Below, piece after piece: positions 1 through 10,666 of a DNA stretch of 64,000 nucleotides. Each line of letters starts with the position of its first letter. The stretch's first letter is position 1. The notes under the pieces were generated by a model that ran no database searches, had not been told where the DNA came from, and saw only the letters and a program-made list of their open reading frames with translations. This DNA comes from Haematobia irritans. Its lineage: Eukaryota; Arthropoda; Insecta; Diptera; Muscidae. The stretch covers positions 82,802,003 through 82,866,002 of the forward strand of contig NC_134398.1 in the NCBI RefSeq assembly GCF_050003625.1. Direction: 5' to 3'. The translations under genes were made by a program, and so were the position numbers.

Positions 1-1096
1 CACTTGTAGCCACACTAACCAATGCCATGGCGTCACCTGTGTGCACCACCACATCGACATCTCGTTTCTTTGTCCAACTCATAATCCAAGAGACCACAAA
101 GAAGCAGGCGGCATTCATTGGAAATGATCGTAGCAGTGTAGATGTCATCCCGCGAAAGAAGAATCGTATGCCATCGCTCTCATAGCCCTTTCGTATACAG
201 TCCATGTAGCCATTGTACTTGGGATGTTTCAAATCGTCCGCCTGGATACATGTCTTAATAACATCAATGGGATATGTTGCCAGCCAGGAACATATGCCAG
301 CAAGACCTCCAGCACAGAGGCCATATACAACATTGGGCTGACTTGGCTGACGCATCATGTACTCGTAACTGACAAAATAACTGGCAAAGCCTAAAATGAT
401 TAGAAGTTTCTTTCTGTCGCAGGGAGCTAGGGAGTTGTGGAGAACTAACCTGGAACATCTCTGGCAGCGGTAAATACCAGACCACGCATTGTGCCCCGCA
501 AACCCTCATGTCTCACAATGTGTCGCAGGTATTCCAAGGGTCCTTTGAATTTCTGACCAGACGAAGAATCGTTTTGCAACTGTAGCCGTGTCTTGGCTAG
601 TTCCATGGGAGAACAAACAATACTTTGGAAAAGACCCGCAACACCGCCGGCCAGAGCATGTGACATTAACGAATCCGGATCGGATCGGGAGCGCTGAACA
701 TTGCCATAGACACCAAATACAATGGCATTGACAAACCCTATGCCACCCATGGGACTAGTGATGCCACGGTATAATCCACTAAATTTATCTTGTGCCACAA
801 TAGAACGCATGCAATGCCATGTTCCCTTGTATTTGGGATTTCTAGGATCCTGGGTTTGTAAATGTACTTTGACAGTATCTAAGGGATGACCAACTAATAC
901 TCCAGCACAACCTGTTAATCAAGACAAACATGCGGTCAATGCTGTTTAGTATATTGATCCGTATATGGTGCTTACCTCCAACGCAACCAGCCAGAAAGTC
1001 TAAAGCCATTTTTCGATTCCAAAAATTTTCTGTCGTAGTTACTAATGGTTTCCTGACCTCGTCGCTTCCCTCGTCGCGATTATGGTTCACCTTCGA
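1..1096 (-). CDS. Mitochondrial solute carrier (SLC25 family), partial, three exons
   Basis: Inner-membrane carrier of the SLC25 family. Exons on the minus strand are 1096-976, 911-450 and 390-1 (running off the window). Introns 975-912 (64 nt) and 449-391 (59 nt) have GT...AG ends, and the phases join correctly. All three carrier repeats carry the P-x-D/E-x-x-K/R signature: HPLDTVK, SPMELAK and YPIDVIK. This is close to a complete six-helix carrier, followed by an extra tail after SFPMNAACFFVVSW. The sequence resembles the fly CG4995 type, related to vertebrate SLC25A29/45/48 (basic amino acid or carnitine-like carriers); the substrate is not shown. The most internal start is MALDFLAGC (ATG at 1009). 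The frame stays open upstream to a TTTAACAG acceptor with no ATG, so translation starts at MALDF or in an exon further away. Confidence is high for the family and low for the substrate. Confidence 0.92.
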
Positions 1097-1392
1097 CTGT
1101 TAAAGAAGAAAATAATAAAGGTGAGGTATTAACTTGTTTGCTATTTGCTTCAATTCAGGGATAGGAAATCGTCAAATACCGGCTGGGGGTGAATCTTATC
1201 TATCGGCTATCGCGGATCTCTTAATTAAAAATCGTTACTTGTTACGTATGCAATTAGAAAATTAATTGATTCAATTAATTTGTCAATCAATTTTGATACA
1301 GTTTCCAGCTAAAAACGTGATTGAAAAATTTACCGTTCCCAATTAAACGTTTAATTTATTAAATCATCTTTTTAATTGAAATTTAAATACAC
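1097..1392. other. Intron or upstream DNA of the carrier gene, no gene seen
   Basis: The polypyrimidine tract and AG acceptor at 1097-1110 (minus strand) belong to the carrier. The rest is AT-rich. From about 1255 to 1375 it contains AATTGATT/AATCAATT words like the larger array at 40.8-41.07 kb, so it is probably a fragment of the same repeat. Confidence 0.5.
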
Positions 1393-1440
1393 TATATAGA
1401 GTGAATGCGGTATTATATAATACCTCATTCACACTATATA
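1393..1440. repeat. Near-perfect 48-bp palindrome
   Basis: Two 24-bp arms match at 22 of 24 positions around the centre TATTATATAATA. The palindrome directly abuts the left end of the mariner element and overlaps its TA target. It could be a short foldback element or a preferred insertion target. No coding content. Confidence 0.7.
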
Positions 1441-2551
1441 CGAGGGCGGTTCAGAAACTTCTTAGCCTATCAACGAAAGAGAATAGTTAGTTTTTCAAAA
1501 ATATTTTTATTTTTCAATATAATCTCCAGAAACTTCAACACACTTTTCTAACAATTCTATCCCTTGATTAAAATAGTTTTCCTCAAGGTCTTCAAAATAG
1601 TGGTTTACAACTGTAATTGAATCTTCATTTGAGGTAAAACGCTTGCCAGCAAGGACTTTTTTTTTAGATTTGGGAACAAGTAAACGTCACTGGGAGCTAA
1701 ATCAGGAGAATAAGGTGAGTAGTCAAGCAACTCGTACTTTAATTCGTTGATTTTAGCTATTGTTAGAACACTCTTGCGCGCTGGTGCGTTGTATTGATGA
1801 AAAATTATTTTTTTCGAGTTGTAAGTCAGGACGTTTTTCTCGAATTTGTACATTTAATTGATCCAAAAGCTTGTTATTGTTTTACCCTTTTGCAGATAGT
1901 CAATCAATAAAATATCTTTGAAGTCCAAAAAACCGTTGCCATAACTTCACCAGCCGATTGAATTGTTTTTGTCTTCTTTGGGGCACTTCCTTCAGCTTCA
2001 GTCCATTGTTTGGATTGTTCTTTTGTCTCTGGAGTATAGTGGTGGATCCATGCCTCATCAACAGTTATGAAACGACGCTTAAAATCCATTTTATTTCGCT
2101 TAAAACGATCCAAACAAGCTTGAGAAATGTTCATTCTTATGCGTTTTTGATCGACTGTTAACAAATGCGGCACCCATCTTGCAGAAAGCTTTTTCATCTG
2201 TAGTTCTTCATGCAAAATTAAATGGACTCGATCATTTGAGATGCCCATGATATTAGCAATTTCACGCACTTTTATTCATCTTCAATGCTTGTACGACCAC
2301 GTTTAAATTTAGCAACCCAATTTTTTACTGTTGCATATGAAGGAGCACTTTCACCTAACACATTCACCATATCATTATGAATTTCTTGTCCCGATAAATC
2401 TTTTTTATGTAAATATTTAATGACAGCACGCATTTCGAAACAAAATTTAACATGTGTTCATAACAGAGATGGAAGTTTCCAAAACACTTAACTTTTTTCT
2501 GTTTATACCGCGCTTTTTGTACTAGGCTAAGAAGTTTCCGAACTGCCCTCG
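1441..2551 (-). mobile_element. mariner element with both terminal inverted repeats
   Basis: The left end begins CGAGGGCGGTTCAGAAACTT. The right end is its inverted match (AAGTTTCCGAACTGCCCTCG) with few changes, and TA flanks both sides (1439-1440 and 2552-2553). The 1.1 kb span and single minus-strand transposase are typical of mariner. Right-hand flank 2552-2666 is Z-family sequence, so the element jumped into or next to a Z copy. Confidence 0.9.
1517..2433 (-). pseudogene. mariner transposase, decayed
   Basis: The reading begins with MRAVIKYLHKKDLSGQEI at 2433 and runs through a helix-turn-helix region (NWVAKFKRG, then REIANIMGISNDRVHLI). The first catalytic Asp is in ITVDEAWIHHYTPET. The motif usually read HQDNAP is HQYNAP here, so the second catalytic Asp is lost. 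The last part, YSPDLAPSD, is kept. Several frameshifts split the gene: the N-terminus, the 1904-2269 block, the 1605-1853 block and the C-terminal stretch ending near 1517 lie in different frames. Family members are about 340-350 residues, which fits the span. It is inactive because of both the frame breaks and the lost Asp. Confidence 0.9.
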
Positions 2552-2837
2552 TATATATGTTTACTCGAAATTTGTAAATTTATATATGTTTAAAATCACA
2601 CATATTATTTTTATGAAACATTCATGCCCCAAACATGATATATTCTAACATATTAACATATGTGTCCAAGGCCGTATTCAGGGGGGGGGGATGAGGGGGA
2701 TCAAACCCCCCCCCCCCCCGAAATGAATGAATATTTTTATATAAATAAATATATATTTTTAGCTGCATAGAAAAATCTTATCGAAGATGTTGAAGAAAAG
2801 CTGGAGGTTTTATTTTGAAAAACGCTTACCTATAACA

Positions 2838-3817
2838 CACGCTCACAAAAAATCGCTTCTGTAACATATACTCCCAAACATATTTTGCTTCAAGCATATA
2901 CATTTTTGGGTATTGCCCAAACATTTATATGTTTGATCTCTTCCAATATATAATATGTTTGAAAGCATATTAATCTAACCAATATATGTTTGGGTAGTCT
3001 ATGTTCGAAACATTTTGTATTTTTGCATCCAAATTCAATAATGTTGTCTTCCAAAAAACAATATGTTATTATGTGAACATATAATATGTTTGGAAGCATT
3101 TTGCACCCAAAAATATTATATGCTTAAAAAAAATTCTCCCAAACAATATTGTGCTCAAAATTTTATTTATTTATTTATATATTTACAATCATAACGAATT
3201 ATGAAAATAAACAGGTAATATAGGTGCTAACAACATAGGTTTTCGACCTGAATGCTCAAAATTTTGTTTCTGCCCAATTGTATATTCCCCCACATCTTTC
3301 TCACTTCCACGAGCTTTTTTAGTTCTTAGCACCTTTTTCTGTAATACAAACATTGTAGAAGAAATTATTCAATTGTATGATTTTTTATTTTATTTTAATT
3401 TTACCTTTTGCCGGACGGGGATTAGAACAGCGGACCACACAGTTTGTAAGGATCAAAGAAGTAGCTGATCAATTGCCCAAGGAAAAATAAAATGTTAATT
3501 TTGTAATAACAAGCAACAACCACCAACTTAATTCAATATCGCTCCCTGTTAAATAGCGCTCCAAGCTACTAAACACATATATGCTTATAGGCTATTTCTA
3601 AATTAATATATGTTTGCATCCAAGCATATTATATTTACAAACATTTTATGTCCCAAACATAATATGTTCTAACATATTAACATATATGTCCCAAACATGT
3701 TATGCTTGTTTATGAACATTATATGCTTGCACTCAAAAATATTGTGTTTAAAAATTTGTGTTCCAAACATATAATGTTTATAGCCAAACATATGAAAAAC
3801 CGCCTTTTTCATCCGTG
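2838..3817 (+). mobile_element. Z2: short Z-family element (980 bp) inside hAT-1
   Basis: Starts CACGCTCACAAAAAATCGC and ends TTTTTCATCCGTG, flanked by CA on both sides (2836-2837, 3818-3819). The second hAT copy (36280-36310) has the same site uninterrupted, which confirms the boundaries. The body is rich in inverted words such as ATATGTTTGG and CCAAACATAT. One tRNA-like module on the minus strand lies at about 3405-3470. No protein gene. Confidence 0.85.
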
Positions 3818-4151
3818 CACTTGTACAAATCATAGAGTACTAGTTGAAAAGTCCGTCAAACGACGGCCGAAAAAACAAATTGTTTTTGTTCTCGCACCAC
3901 AAATTTCATTTTTGGAAAATGTCTTTCTGCTTTTTATTTGTGTTTGTTTTTCTTTTTGTGAACATGACTCGCTTTGTTTAGCCATAGCAACAACAACGAA
4001 ATAGCCAAACACACATGTGTAAATTAAATGGCGCAAAACCTGCGAAAAGAACCTGCCTAATTCAGCGATGGAAGCACTTGGAGAGTGCAATAAAGAGATA
4101 TTTCCAAACGTGCATATTCTTTTAAAAATTTTGGTCAATTTGTCAGTTACT

Positions 4152-4751
4152 CAGGGATGGAAAATACAATTTTTAAGAAAGTACAAAAAAGTTATTTTTT
4201 GAGCGGAAAGGTAATTTTTACAAAAATTCCACTGGAAAATTATTGTCAAGAGACTAAATTTTAAAGAAAATAAAATTTTGGCAAAATTTTCTATATAAAT
4301 AAAATTTTTACAAAATTTTCTATATAAATAAAATTTTGCAAAAATTTTCTATAGAAATAAAATTTTTACAAAATTTTCAATTGAAATAAAATTTTGACAA
4401 CATTTTCTAATAAAAAATCGATAATATAGAATCGCATTCTTTTTTCGACTAAAACATTCTTGAAGATCAATAAAATCCTGTTTTTGACTATGTCTTTTAC
4501 AAAATCGAGATTTTCTTCCCACATGAACATGTCTGTTTTGCCATATTTGTAAAAGACTATTAGCAAATAAGGTTGATAAAGACTTTCTCAAAGTATTAAA
4601 ATATTTTGTCAAAGATATTGTACCATAAATCTGATATAGACTCAAAAATGTCTACAAAACAGGTACTAAATCATTCGCGGGGGTACTACGGTACTGACCG
4701 GGCTGAAAAAGTATTGAAAAAAGTACTATAGTACTGCATTTTCCATCCCTG
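4152..4751. mobile_element. Small nonautonomous hAT nested in hAT-1
   Basis: Terminal inverted repeats CAGGGATGGAAAATAC and GCATTTTCCATCCCTG, with the 8-bp duplication CAGTTACT on both sides (4144-4151, 4752-4759). The interior holds a few units of the 29-bp minisatellite (about 4245-4400) and non-coding sequence. The same insertion at the same site is in the second hAT copy, so it happened before the two copies separated. Confidence 0.87.
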
Positions 4752-4789
4752 CAGTTACTACGTACTCATCCGAACTTTCATTTTCAACA

Positions 4790-4948
4790 ATGAAGAGATT
4801 AAAGACGTATCTTAGAAATTCGACTAGCGAGAGTAGACTCAATGGATTGGCATTAATGTCGGTTCATCGCCGAATAAATGTGCCGACTGAAGAAGTCATT
4901 GATTTATTTGCTGCCCAAAAAGCCCGTCGGCTCAATTTAATATTGTAA
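4790..4948 (+). pseudogene. hAT transposase C-terminal dimerization fragment (52 codons)
   Basis: An open 52-codon stretch from ATG to TAA contains LKTYLRNSTSESRLNGLAL followed by MSVHRRINVPTEEVIDLFA. This is the conserved end of hAT transposases (hATC dimerization region) of the type often annotated as zinc finger MYM or 52 kDa repressor-like in insects. The Asp/Glu catalytic core and BED zinc finger are absent. A second copy (31293-31448, minus strand) keeps nearly the same residues. It probably cannot transpose itself. Whether the fragment is expressed is unknown. Confidence 0.82.
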
Positions 4949-5263
4949 AAATATTGTATACATACCTATGCATAAATAAAATTTTCTACACATGAGATTA
5001 TATGAATATTTTTTTTTTTAAGTTGAACCCCCCCCGAATTAAAATCCTGGCTACGGCCTTGTATGTGTCCCAAACATTTAGTGTTAGTTTAGGAACATTA
5101 CATGTTTTAACTTAAATATATGGTGTTTAAAAATTGTGCCCTGAACACATTTTGTTTATATCGGAACATATGAAAAACATATTTTTCTAACAGTGCAGCA
5201 ACCTAACATTCTATCATTGTAACAGACAGAGAAGGAATCAAAGAAACAAACAGGATGAACGTA

Positions 5264-5610
5264 GGTTAGGTTAGGTTAGGTTATGTGGCAGCCCGATGTA
5301 TCAGGCTCACTTAGACTATTCAGTCCATTGTGATACCACAGTGGTGAACTTCTCTCTTATCACTGAGTGCTGCCCGATTCCATGTTAAGCTCAATGACAA
5401 GGGACCTCCTTTTTATAGCCGAGTCCGAACGGCGTTCCACATTGGAGTGAAACCACTTAGAGAAGCTTTGAAACCCTCAGAAATGAAATTACTGAGGTGG
5501 GATAATCCACCGCTGAAAAACTTTTTGGTGTTCGGTCGTAGCAGGAATCGAACCCACGACCTTGTGTATGCAAGGCGGGCATGCTAACCATTGCACCACG
5601 GTGGCTCCCT
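5264..5610 (-). mobile_element. tRNA-derived SINE, full length, copy 1
   Basis: Read on the minus strand it starts GGGAGCCACCGTGGTGCAA. It has an A-box-like TGGTGCAATGG, a B box GGTTCGATTCC, then an unrelated body and a tail ending in repeated CTAACC. A perfect 12-bp target duplication AGGATGAACGTA flanks it (5252-5263, 5611-5622). Length is 347 bp, the same as the copy at 47113. The last 70 bp resemble the 3' ends of the LINEs at 32270 and 44945. Confidence 0.93.
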
Positions 5611-5622
5611 AGGATGAACGTA

Positions 5623-6760
5623 AAACAAGTATATACAGCAGTAAGTTCGGTTAATTGTACCACTAGCTGTCAAATTGTATAAAAACTACGGTTTCTAGAA
5701 GCCCAACAACTAAAATCGGGATATCGGTCTATATGGGGGCTAAAACAAACCATGGACCAATGCACGCCATTTCGTGCACATCTCTTTACGATCCTAAAAT
5801 ATGTCTAGATTTCCAATTTCAGGCAACTACGTTTTCTAGACGCTCAACAACTAAAATCGGGAGATCGGTCTATAAGGTCTCTATGGGGGCTATACCAAAC
5901 CATGGACCGATGCACGTCATTTCTTGAACATCTCTTTACGGTCCTAAAATACGTCTAGATTTCCAATTTCAGGCAAATTGGATAAAAACTACGGTTTCTA
6001 GACGCCCAACAACTAAAATCGGGAGATCGGTCTATAAGGTCTCTATGGGGGCTATACCAAACCATGGACCGATGCACGCCATTTCTTAAACATCTCTTTA
6101 CGGTCCTAAAATACGTCCAGATTTCCAATTTCAGGCAAATTGGATAAAAACTACGGATTCTAGAAGCCCAAGAGGTAAAATCGGTCTATTAGGGGCTATT
6201 CTAAAACATGGACCCATACCCACCATTTTCGGTACACCTCTTTATGGTTCCAAAATACCTCTAGATTTCCAATTTCAGACAAATTGAATAAAAACTACGG
6301 TTTATATAAGGCCAAGACTCCAAATCGGGATGTCGGTTTATATGGGGACTATATCAAAACATGGACCGATACTCACAATTTTCGGTACACCTATTTGTGG
6401 ACCTAAAATTCCTCGGATAAAAACTACGGTTTCTAGAAGCTCAATAAATAAAATCGGGAGATCAGTCTATAAGGAGGCTACTACAAAACAAGGACCGATT
6501 CACACCATTTTCGGCATACATATTTGTGGTCCTAAAATACCCCTAGATTTCCAATTTTAGGCAAATCGAATAAAAACTACAGTTTCTAGAAGCCCAAGAC
6601 CCCAAATCGAGGGATCGCTTTATATGGGAGCTATATCAAAACCTGGACCGATATAGCCTATCTTCGAACATGGCCTCCTTGCCGATAAAGACATGTCCGT
6701 GCCAAATTTCAGGTGCACATAAGTATCAAAATCAGGCGATTACAACTAAATTTCGCTTAC
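5623..6760 (+). repeat. W-like tandem repeat element (about 150-162 bp units)
   Basis: Begins AAAACAAGTATATACAGC, close to the terminus of the W element at 61934. About seven degenerate units follow, each with ACTACGGTTTCTAGA, ATCGGTCTATA and CATGGACCGAT. The spacing between two well-matched units is 162 bp (5989 to 6151). Small open frames here (for example 5733-5927) come from the repeat and are not genes. Confidence 0.75.
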
Positions 6761-7070
6761 ATAGATATGTTAGAATGTTAATTTTACTCCCTGTGCTAAA
6801 TTTCACTTAAATAAACCCTCAAAAAAATATTGTTGGACATTGCCGAAACATTATTATGTTTGTTATATGTGCACATATTATATGTTTGGAAGCATTTTGA
6901 GCCCAACAATATTATATGCTTGTGATAAAAAAAATATTTCTGCCTAATTGCATATTCCCTCACATCTTTCTCACTTCCACTAGTAGTTAATTCTTATCAA
7001 CTTTTTCTGTAATACAAACAATGTTGAAGAAATTATTAAATTTTATAAATTTGTTAAATTTTACAGTTCG

Positions 7071-7130
7071 CCTGGCCGGAGAATCGACCCGAGGACCATA
7101 CTGTTTGTAAGCCAACACACTAGCTCTTAT
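7071..7130 (-). ncRNA. tRNA-like module A of Z3, decayed
   Basis: Minus strand, homologous to 11901-11970 in Z4. The CTTACAAAC anticodon-loop-like stretch remains, and the B box is altered (GGGTCGATTCT). Probably no longer a working Pol III promoter. Confidence 0.45.
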
Positions 7131-7239
7131 TGTCATCAATAGACAATTATCGTTATAAGTTATATTTATATAGCATAGTTTGCGGCGCCCACGAGCCGAT
7201 GCAAACAAAACATTATTTAACAGAATCCTACCTTTGTTG

Positions 7240-7296
7240 GCCACGTGGAGCAATGGTTAGCATGTCCGCCTTGCATGCAAAGGGTCGTGGGTTCAA
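7240..7296 (+). ncRNA. tRNA-like module B of Z3, truncated at the B box
   Basis: GCCACGTGGAGCAATGGTTA through GGGTCGTGGGTTCAAC, then directly a T-rich tract. The last part seen in Z4 and Z5 (CCCTGCTCCGACC) is missing. The A box is kept and half of the B box is lost. Confidence 0.5.
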
Positions 7297-7621
7297 CTTT
7301 TTTTTTCCTTTTTTATACTTTGTCTGAATATTTTGACTTACTCGTTCCGATTTTTTTACGAACCAAGAAAAAAATTGTGCCCATAATGCCAAAATGATAA
7401 ACAAAATCACATGTCCACACATACATAAAATGCTGCTCTCAATTAAAAACACATGTTGTCTATTTTCTTAGTTCCGAATGTCTATTCTGTTTGCTCATTT
7501 AATATTCAAATTAAATAATGTCTAGACTTAACCATATCAAATTTTTGTCGAAGCCTTATTAACATGCCAAGCGCATAGCCAAAACAAATGAACACATAAA
7601 ACAATTTTCCGGAACCACATA

Positions 7622-8547
7622 AAGGGTGATTTGTTAAGAGCTTGATAATTTTTTTTTTAAAAAAACGCATAAAATTTGCAAAATCTCATCGGTTCTTTAT
7701 TTGAAACGTTAGATTGGTCCATGACTTTTCGAAGATAATTTCATTTAAATGTTGACCGCGGCTGCGTCTTAGGTGGTCCATTCGGAAAGTCCAATTTTGG
7801 GCAACTTTTTCGAGCATTTCGGCCGGAATAGCCCGAATTTCTTCGGAAATGTTGTCTTCCAAAGCTGGAATAGTTGCTGGCTTATTTCTGTAGACTTTAT
7901 ACTTGACGTAGCCCCACAAAAAATAGTCTAAAGGCTTCAAATCGCATGATCTTGGTGGCCAACTTACCGGTCCATTTCTTGAGATGAATTGTTCTCCGAA
8001 GTTTTCCCTCAAAATGGCCATAGAATCGCGAGCTGTGTGGCATGTAGCACCATCTTGTTGAAACCACATGTCAACCAAGTTCAGTTCTTCCATTTTTGGC
8101 AACAAAAAGTTTGTTAGCATCGAACGATAGCGATCGCCATTCACCGTAACGTTGCGTCCAACAGCATCTTTGAAAAAATACGGTCCAATGATTCCACCAG
8201 CGTACAAACCACACCAAACAGTGCATTTTTCGGGATGCATGGGCAGTTCTTGAACGGCTTCTGGTTGCTCTTCACTCCAAATGCGGCAATTTTGCTTAGT
8301 TACGTAGCCATTCAACCAGAAATGAGCCTCATCGCTGAACAAAATTTGTCGATAAACACATTTCGAACCGAACACTGATTTTGGTAATAAAATTCAATGA
8401 TTTGCAAGCGTTGCTCGTTAGTAAGTCTATTCATGATGAAATGTCAAAGCATACTGAGCATCTTTCTCTTTGACACCATGTCTGAAATCCCACGTGATCT
8501 GTCAAATACTAATGCATGAAAATCCTAACCTCAAAAGAATCACCCTT
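7622..8547 (-). mobile_element. Internally deleted IS630/mariner-type element
   Basis: Inverted ends AAGGGTGATT... and ...AATCACCCTT, flanked by TA (7620-7621, 8548-8549). Z4 and Z5 have the empty site CATACAAGC, which proves the insertion. The transposase keeps its first about 20 codons and its catalytic half; the DNA-binding region between is deleted. Confidence 0.9.
7686..8434 (-). pseudogene. IS630/mariner-type transposase, internal deletion
   Basis: Starts MNRLTNEQRLQIIEFYYQN (8434), then jumps to the region before the catalytic domain. From 8375 down to 7686 there is one open frame of 229 codons. The catalytic residues all appear: first Asp in ILFSDEAHFWLNG, second in WFQQDGATCH, third in PPRSCDLKPLDYFLWG, with 36 residues between the second and third. 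The helix-turn-helix half (about 150 residues in relatives) is gone, so it should not bind its ends. The fragments at 22234-25700 and 46617-46830 belong to the same broad group. Confidence 0.88.
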
Positions 8548-8936
8548 TACAAGCAGATTCACAGAAATTGCTCTTTTTGATTCTCTCGCTATGTTATGTT
8601 GATATCTTTCGTCAACCCTCCCGGTCTCCATCTCCATCTCTATTTCTTTTTCTATACTCTTTCTCTGTCGCTCTCTCTCAATAAAATATCACAACATATA
8701 TATGTTTACTCGAAATTTTTTAAATTTATATATGTTTACATTCACACATATTATTTCTATGAGACATTCATGTTCCAAACATAATATATTCTAACATATT
8801 AACGTATATGTCGCAATCATTTAATGCTAGTTTAAGACCATTACGTTTTTGCCCTTAAATATATTGTGTTTAAAAAATTCTGCCCGAAACACCTTTTTTA
8901 TATCGGAACATATGAAAACATATTTTTCTAACAGTG

Positions 8937-9600
8937 TAGGAGTAAGACTTTGGTCTCTGTGGTCATATGAGTGTAAATCGGCCAAATGATATATATTGGA
9001 GCTATATCTATCTGAACGGATTTGGATCAAAGTTGGCACACTTAACAATACTAACAGTTGAACTCCTTATGCAAAATTTTAATCAAATCAATATGAAACT
9101 CTGCCCTCTGTAGCCATATAAATACATATCGGGAAAAGATATATATAACAGCTATATCTATACCTGAACCGACTTAACTGATAGTTTGCAATATTTACGA
9201 GACTCTCAAACGATTTGAATATACGAAATTTGAAGAATATCGGTTGATAAATACGTCATTTATGACAAAATCGGTTATAAATATATGACAGTATTATCTA
9301 AATCTGAACAGATTTTTTTTTCAAAATCAATAGGGGTCTTTGAGCCGAAAAAGACCTCACTCTAAATTTGAGGGCGATCGGACTAAAACTGCGATCTGGA
9401 CTGCACACAAAAATACATCAACAGACAGACGGCCTGAGAGACAGACATACGGACATTGCTAAATCGAATCAGAATTTAATTCTAGGGCGATCGGTTTACT
9501 AAAAGAACTGCTCCTTCTGGGCTCTACATAACATACAAATGCATAAACTTTTTATACTCTGTGCCACAGTATTGCTGAAGGGTATAAAAATGTGCTAGCA
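8937..9600. repeat. V element: degenerate about 150-bp repeat with GACGGACAGAC tract
   Basis: Units contain ATATATTGGAGCTATATCTA and CTGAACCGATTT, and the end has AACAGACAGACGGCC then AATCGAATCAGAATTTAATT. It closes with CTGTGCCACAGTATTGCTGA and AGGGTATAAAAA. Other copies are at 21605-26262 and, more distantly, 57006-57450. No coding potential. Confidence 0.6.
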
Positions 9601-10084
9601 AGAATTAAATCTGAAGGCTGAGCGTGATGTTTTGCTGAGTGTGAGTTTGGTCTTGAACAAAAATTTGAATGAACCACCCAGCAAAAAAAAACGTCGCCAA
9701 AAAAGTAGTGCAAATGTTCTTTTTCGTTCCGGAAGAGGTGCAAAATTGGCGCAGAAACGTTGAATTTAACATAAGCTTGTCATAGGACGGATGTCCACCA
9801 TTGCACTGACTTTGGTCGTAGTCAAAATGACGAAGGATGACGTTAGTGTATGAGAAATAAGGATGACTTTCAAGGGTTAAGAATATGAGAAAACTCGTAT
9901 TAGACGTAGTATAGTAGCAAAATGGTAAATCGTCACGTGTTCACCCAGAAAAAGTGACCCCTTCTTTAAGTTAAAATGAACTCATTGTGAAGAAAGTTGA
10001 ACTTCGTATAGCGCCAAAGACAGTTTTATTTGTTTCAACGATGTTATTTTCGTAGAAATAAGGTAGAATGCATTCCATATATTA
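9601..10084. other. Unassigned AT-rich DNA with a piggyBac-type right half
   Basis: No gene seen. At about 9800-9880, GTAGTCAAAATGACGAAGG through AAGGGTTAA matches the right half of the TTAA-flanked MITEs at 23481 and 37840. 9690-9790 resembles, in inverse, the interior of the hAT at 13612-14602. Confidence 0.45.
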
Positions 10085-10666
10085 GTTAACATTTTCCACA
10101 TTTCAGAACACAAATTTTTAGCACACATAACCTGTTTGGAACATATTTGTTAAAATTTTAGAACATATTATGTTTGGGGCATAAACATTTTTAAATATAA
10201 TATGTGCAGATGCAAACATAAATTAATTTAGAAATTGCTTATGTGTTTAAAAAGAGAGAGGGAGTATAAGAAAAAGTAAAGATGGCGAATGAGAGAGAGA
10301 GAGAGAGAAAGATAACTAAAAACATCAACACAACCCAGTGAGGTTAAAATTTCAACATGGAGGAATATGTAAAACGTAAACGATATTGCTTATTTACTTA
10401 TAAATGTTGTTTATAAAAATATTTGAAGTATAATATTCAAATAAATTATAAATTTTTTAATTGTAATACAGCACAAGTATGTTTACGATATTTTGCTGCA
10501 AGTAAACAAATGGTAGTAACCAATTGACGCCTTGAAAATATATATTCTAAAGGTAAAACATAATATGTTTGAACAATACAAGTAATATTTTGTTTGGACA
10601 AATACTGAAAATATATATGTATGAGGCAGAATGTGTTTGGGGTTACGAAGTGATTTTTTGAGCGTG
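10085..10666. mobile_element. Divergent Z-related element
   Basis: Contains AGAACATATTATGTTTGGGG and ATAATATGTGCAGATGCAAA, matching the inverted arm of Z7. It ends GTGATTTTTTGAGCGTG followed by TA. No tRNA-like module is seen, and the centre is replaced by a GAGAGA tract (10250-10310). The left boundary is uncertain. Confidence 0.5.

Larger units (their letters stand above)
2667..5061 (+). mobile_element. hAT-1: hAT transposon remnant with 8-bp target duplication
   Basis: Ends are CAAGGCCGTA... and ...TACGGCCTTG, flanked by the perfect 8-bp duplication TATGTGTC (2659-2666 and 5062-5069), the hAT hallmark. Next to the left end is a run of 10 G then 14 C. The right end carries a C run. It contains Z2 (2838-3817) and a smaller hAT (4152-4751), leaving only about 0.8 kb of its own sequence, including the C-terminal dimerization exon. 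A second copy lies at 31182-36462. Confidence 0.88.
2552..5195. mobile_element. Right half of a Z element, split by hAT-1
   Basis: 2552-2666 and 5062-5195 together match the right part of the Z copies at 13150-13403 and 20960-21214, ending in the conserved terminus with ATTTTTCTAACAGTG. The interruption at 2667-5061 is hAT-1, whose 8-bp target TATGTGTC is repeated on both sides. The Z left half is missing, apparently lost at the mariner junction. Confidence 0.8.
6814..8936 (+). mobile_element. Z3: long Z-family element interrupted by an IS630/mariner-type element
   Basis: The left end is slightly decayed (AACCCTCAAAAAAAT). The right end TTTTTCTAACAGTG is followed by TA, and TA also precedes the left end. 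It has the same order of parts as the other long copies: ATATGTTTGG-rich left arm, minus-strand tRNA-like module (7071-7130), plus-strand tRNA-like module (about 7240-7296), then the right arm. The 926-bp insertion at 7622-8547 sits at a TA that is uninterrupted in Z4 and Z5. Confidence 0.85.

Noticed and set aside
4349..4645. 98-codon open frame (also in the inverted copy at 31810-32169) as a gene
   Set aside because: It lies inside the small nonautonomous hAT, extends into the minisatellite, and the copies differ without keeping the frame end.
5457..5663. Open frame with RGAMVSMPALHTQGRGFDSC as a gene
   Set aside because: It is the minus strand of the SINE tRNA-like head and body.
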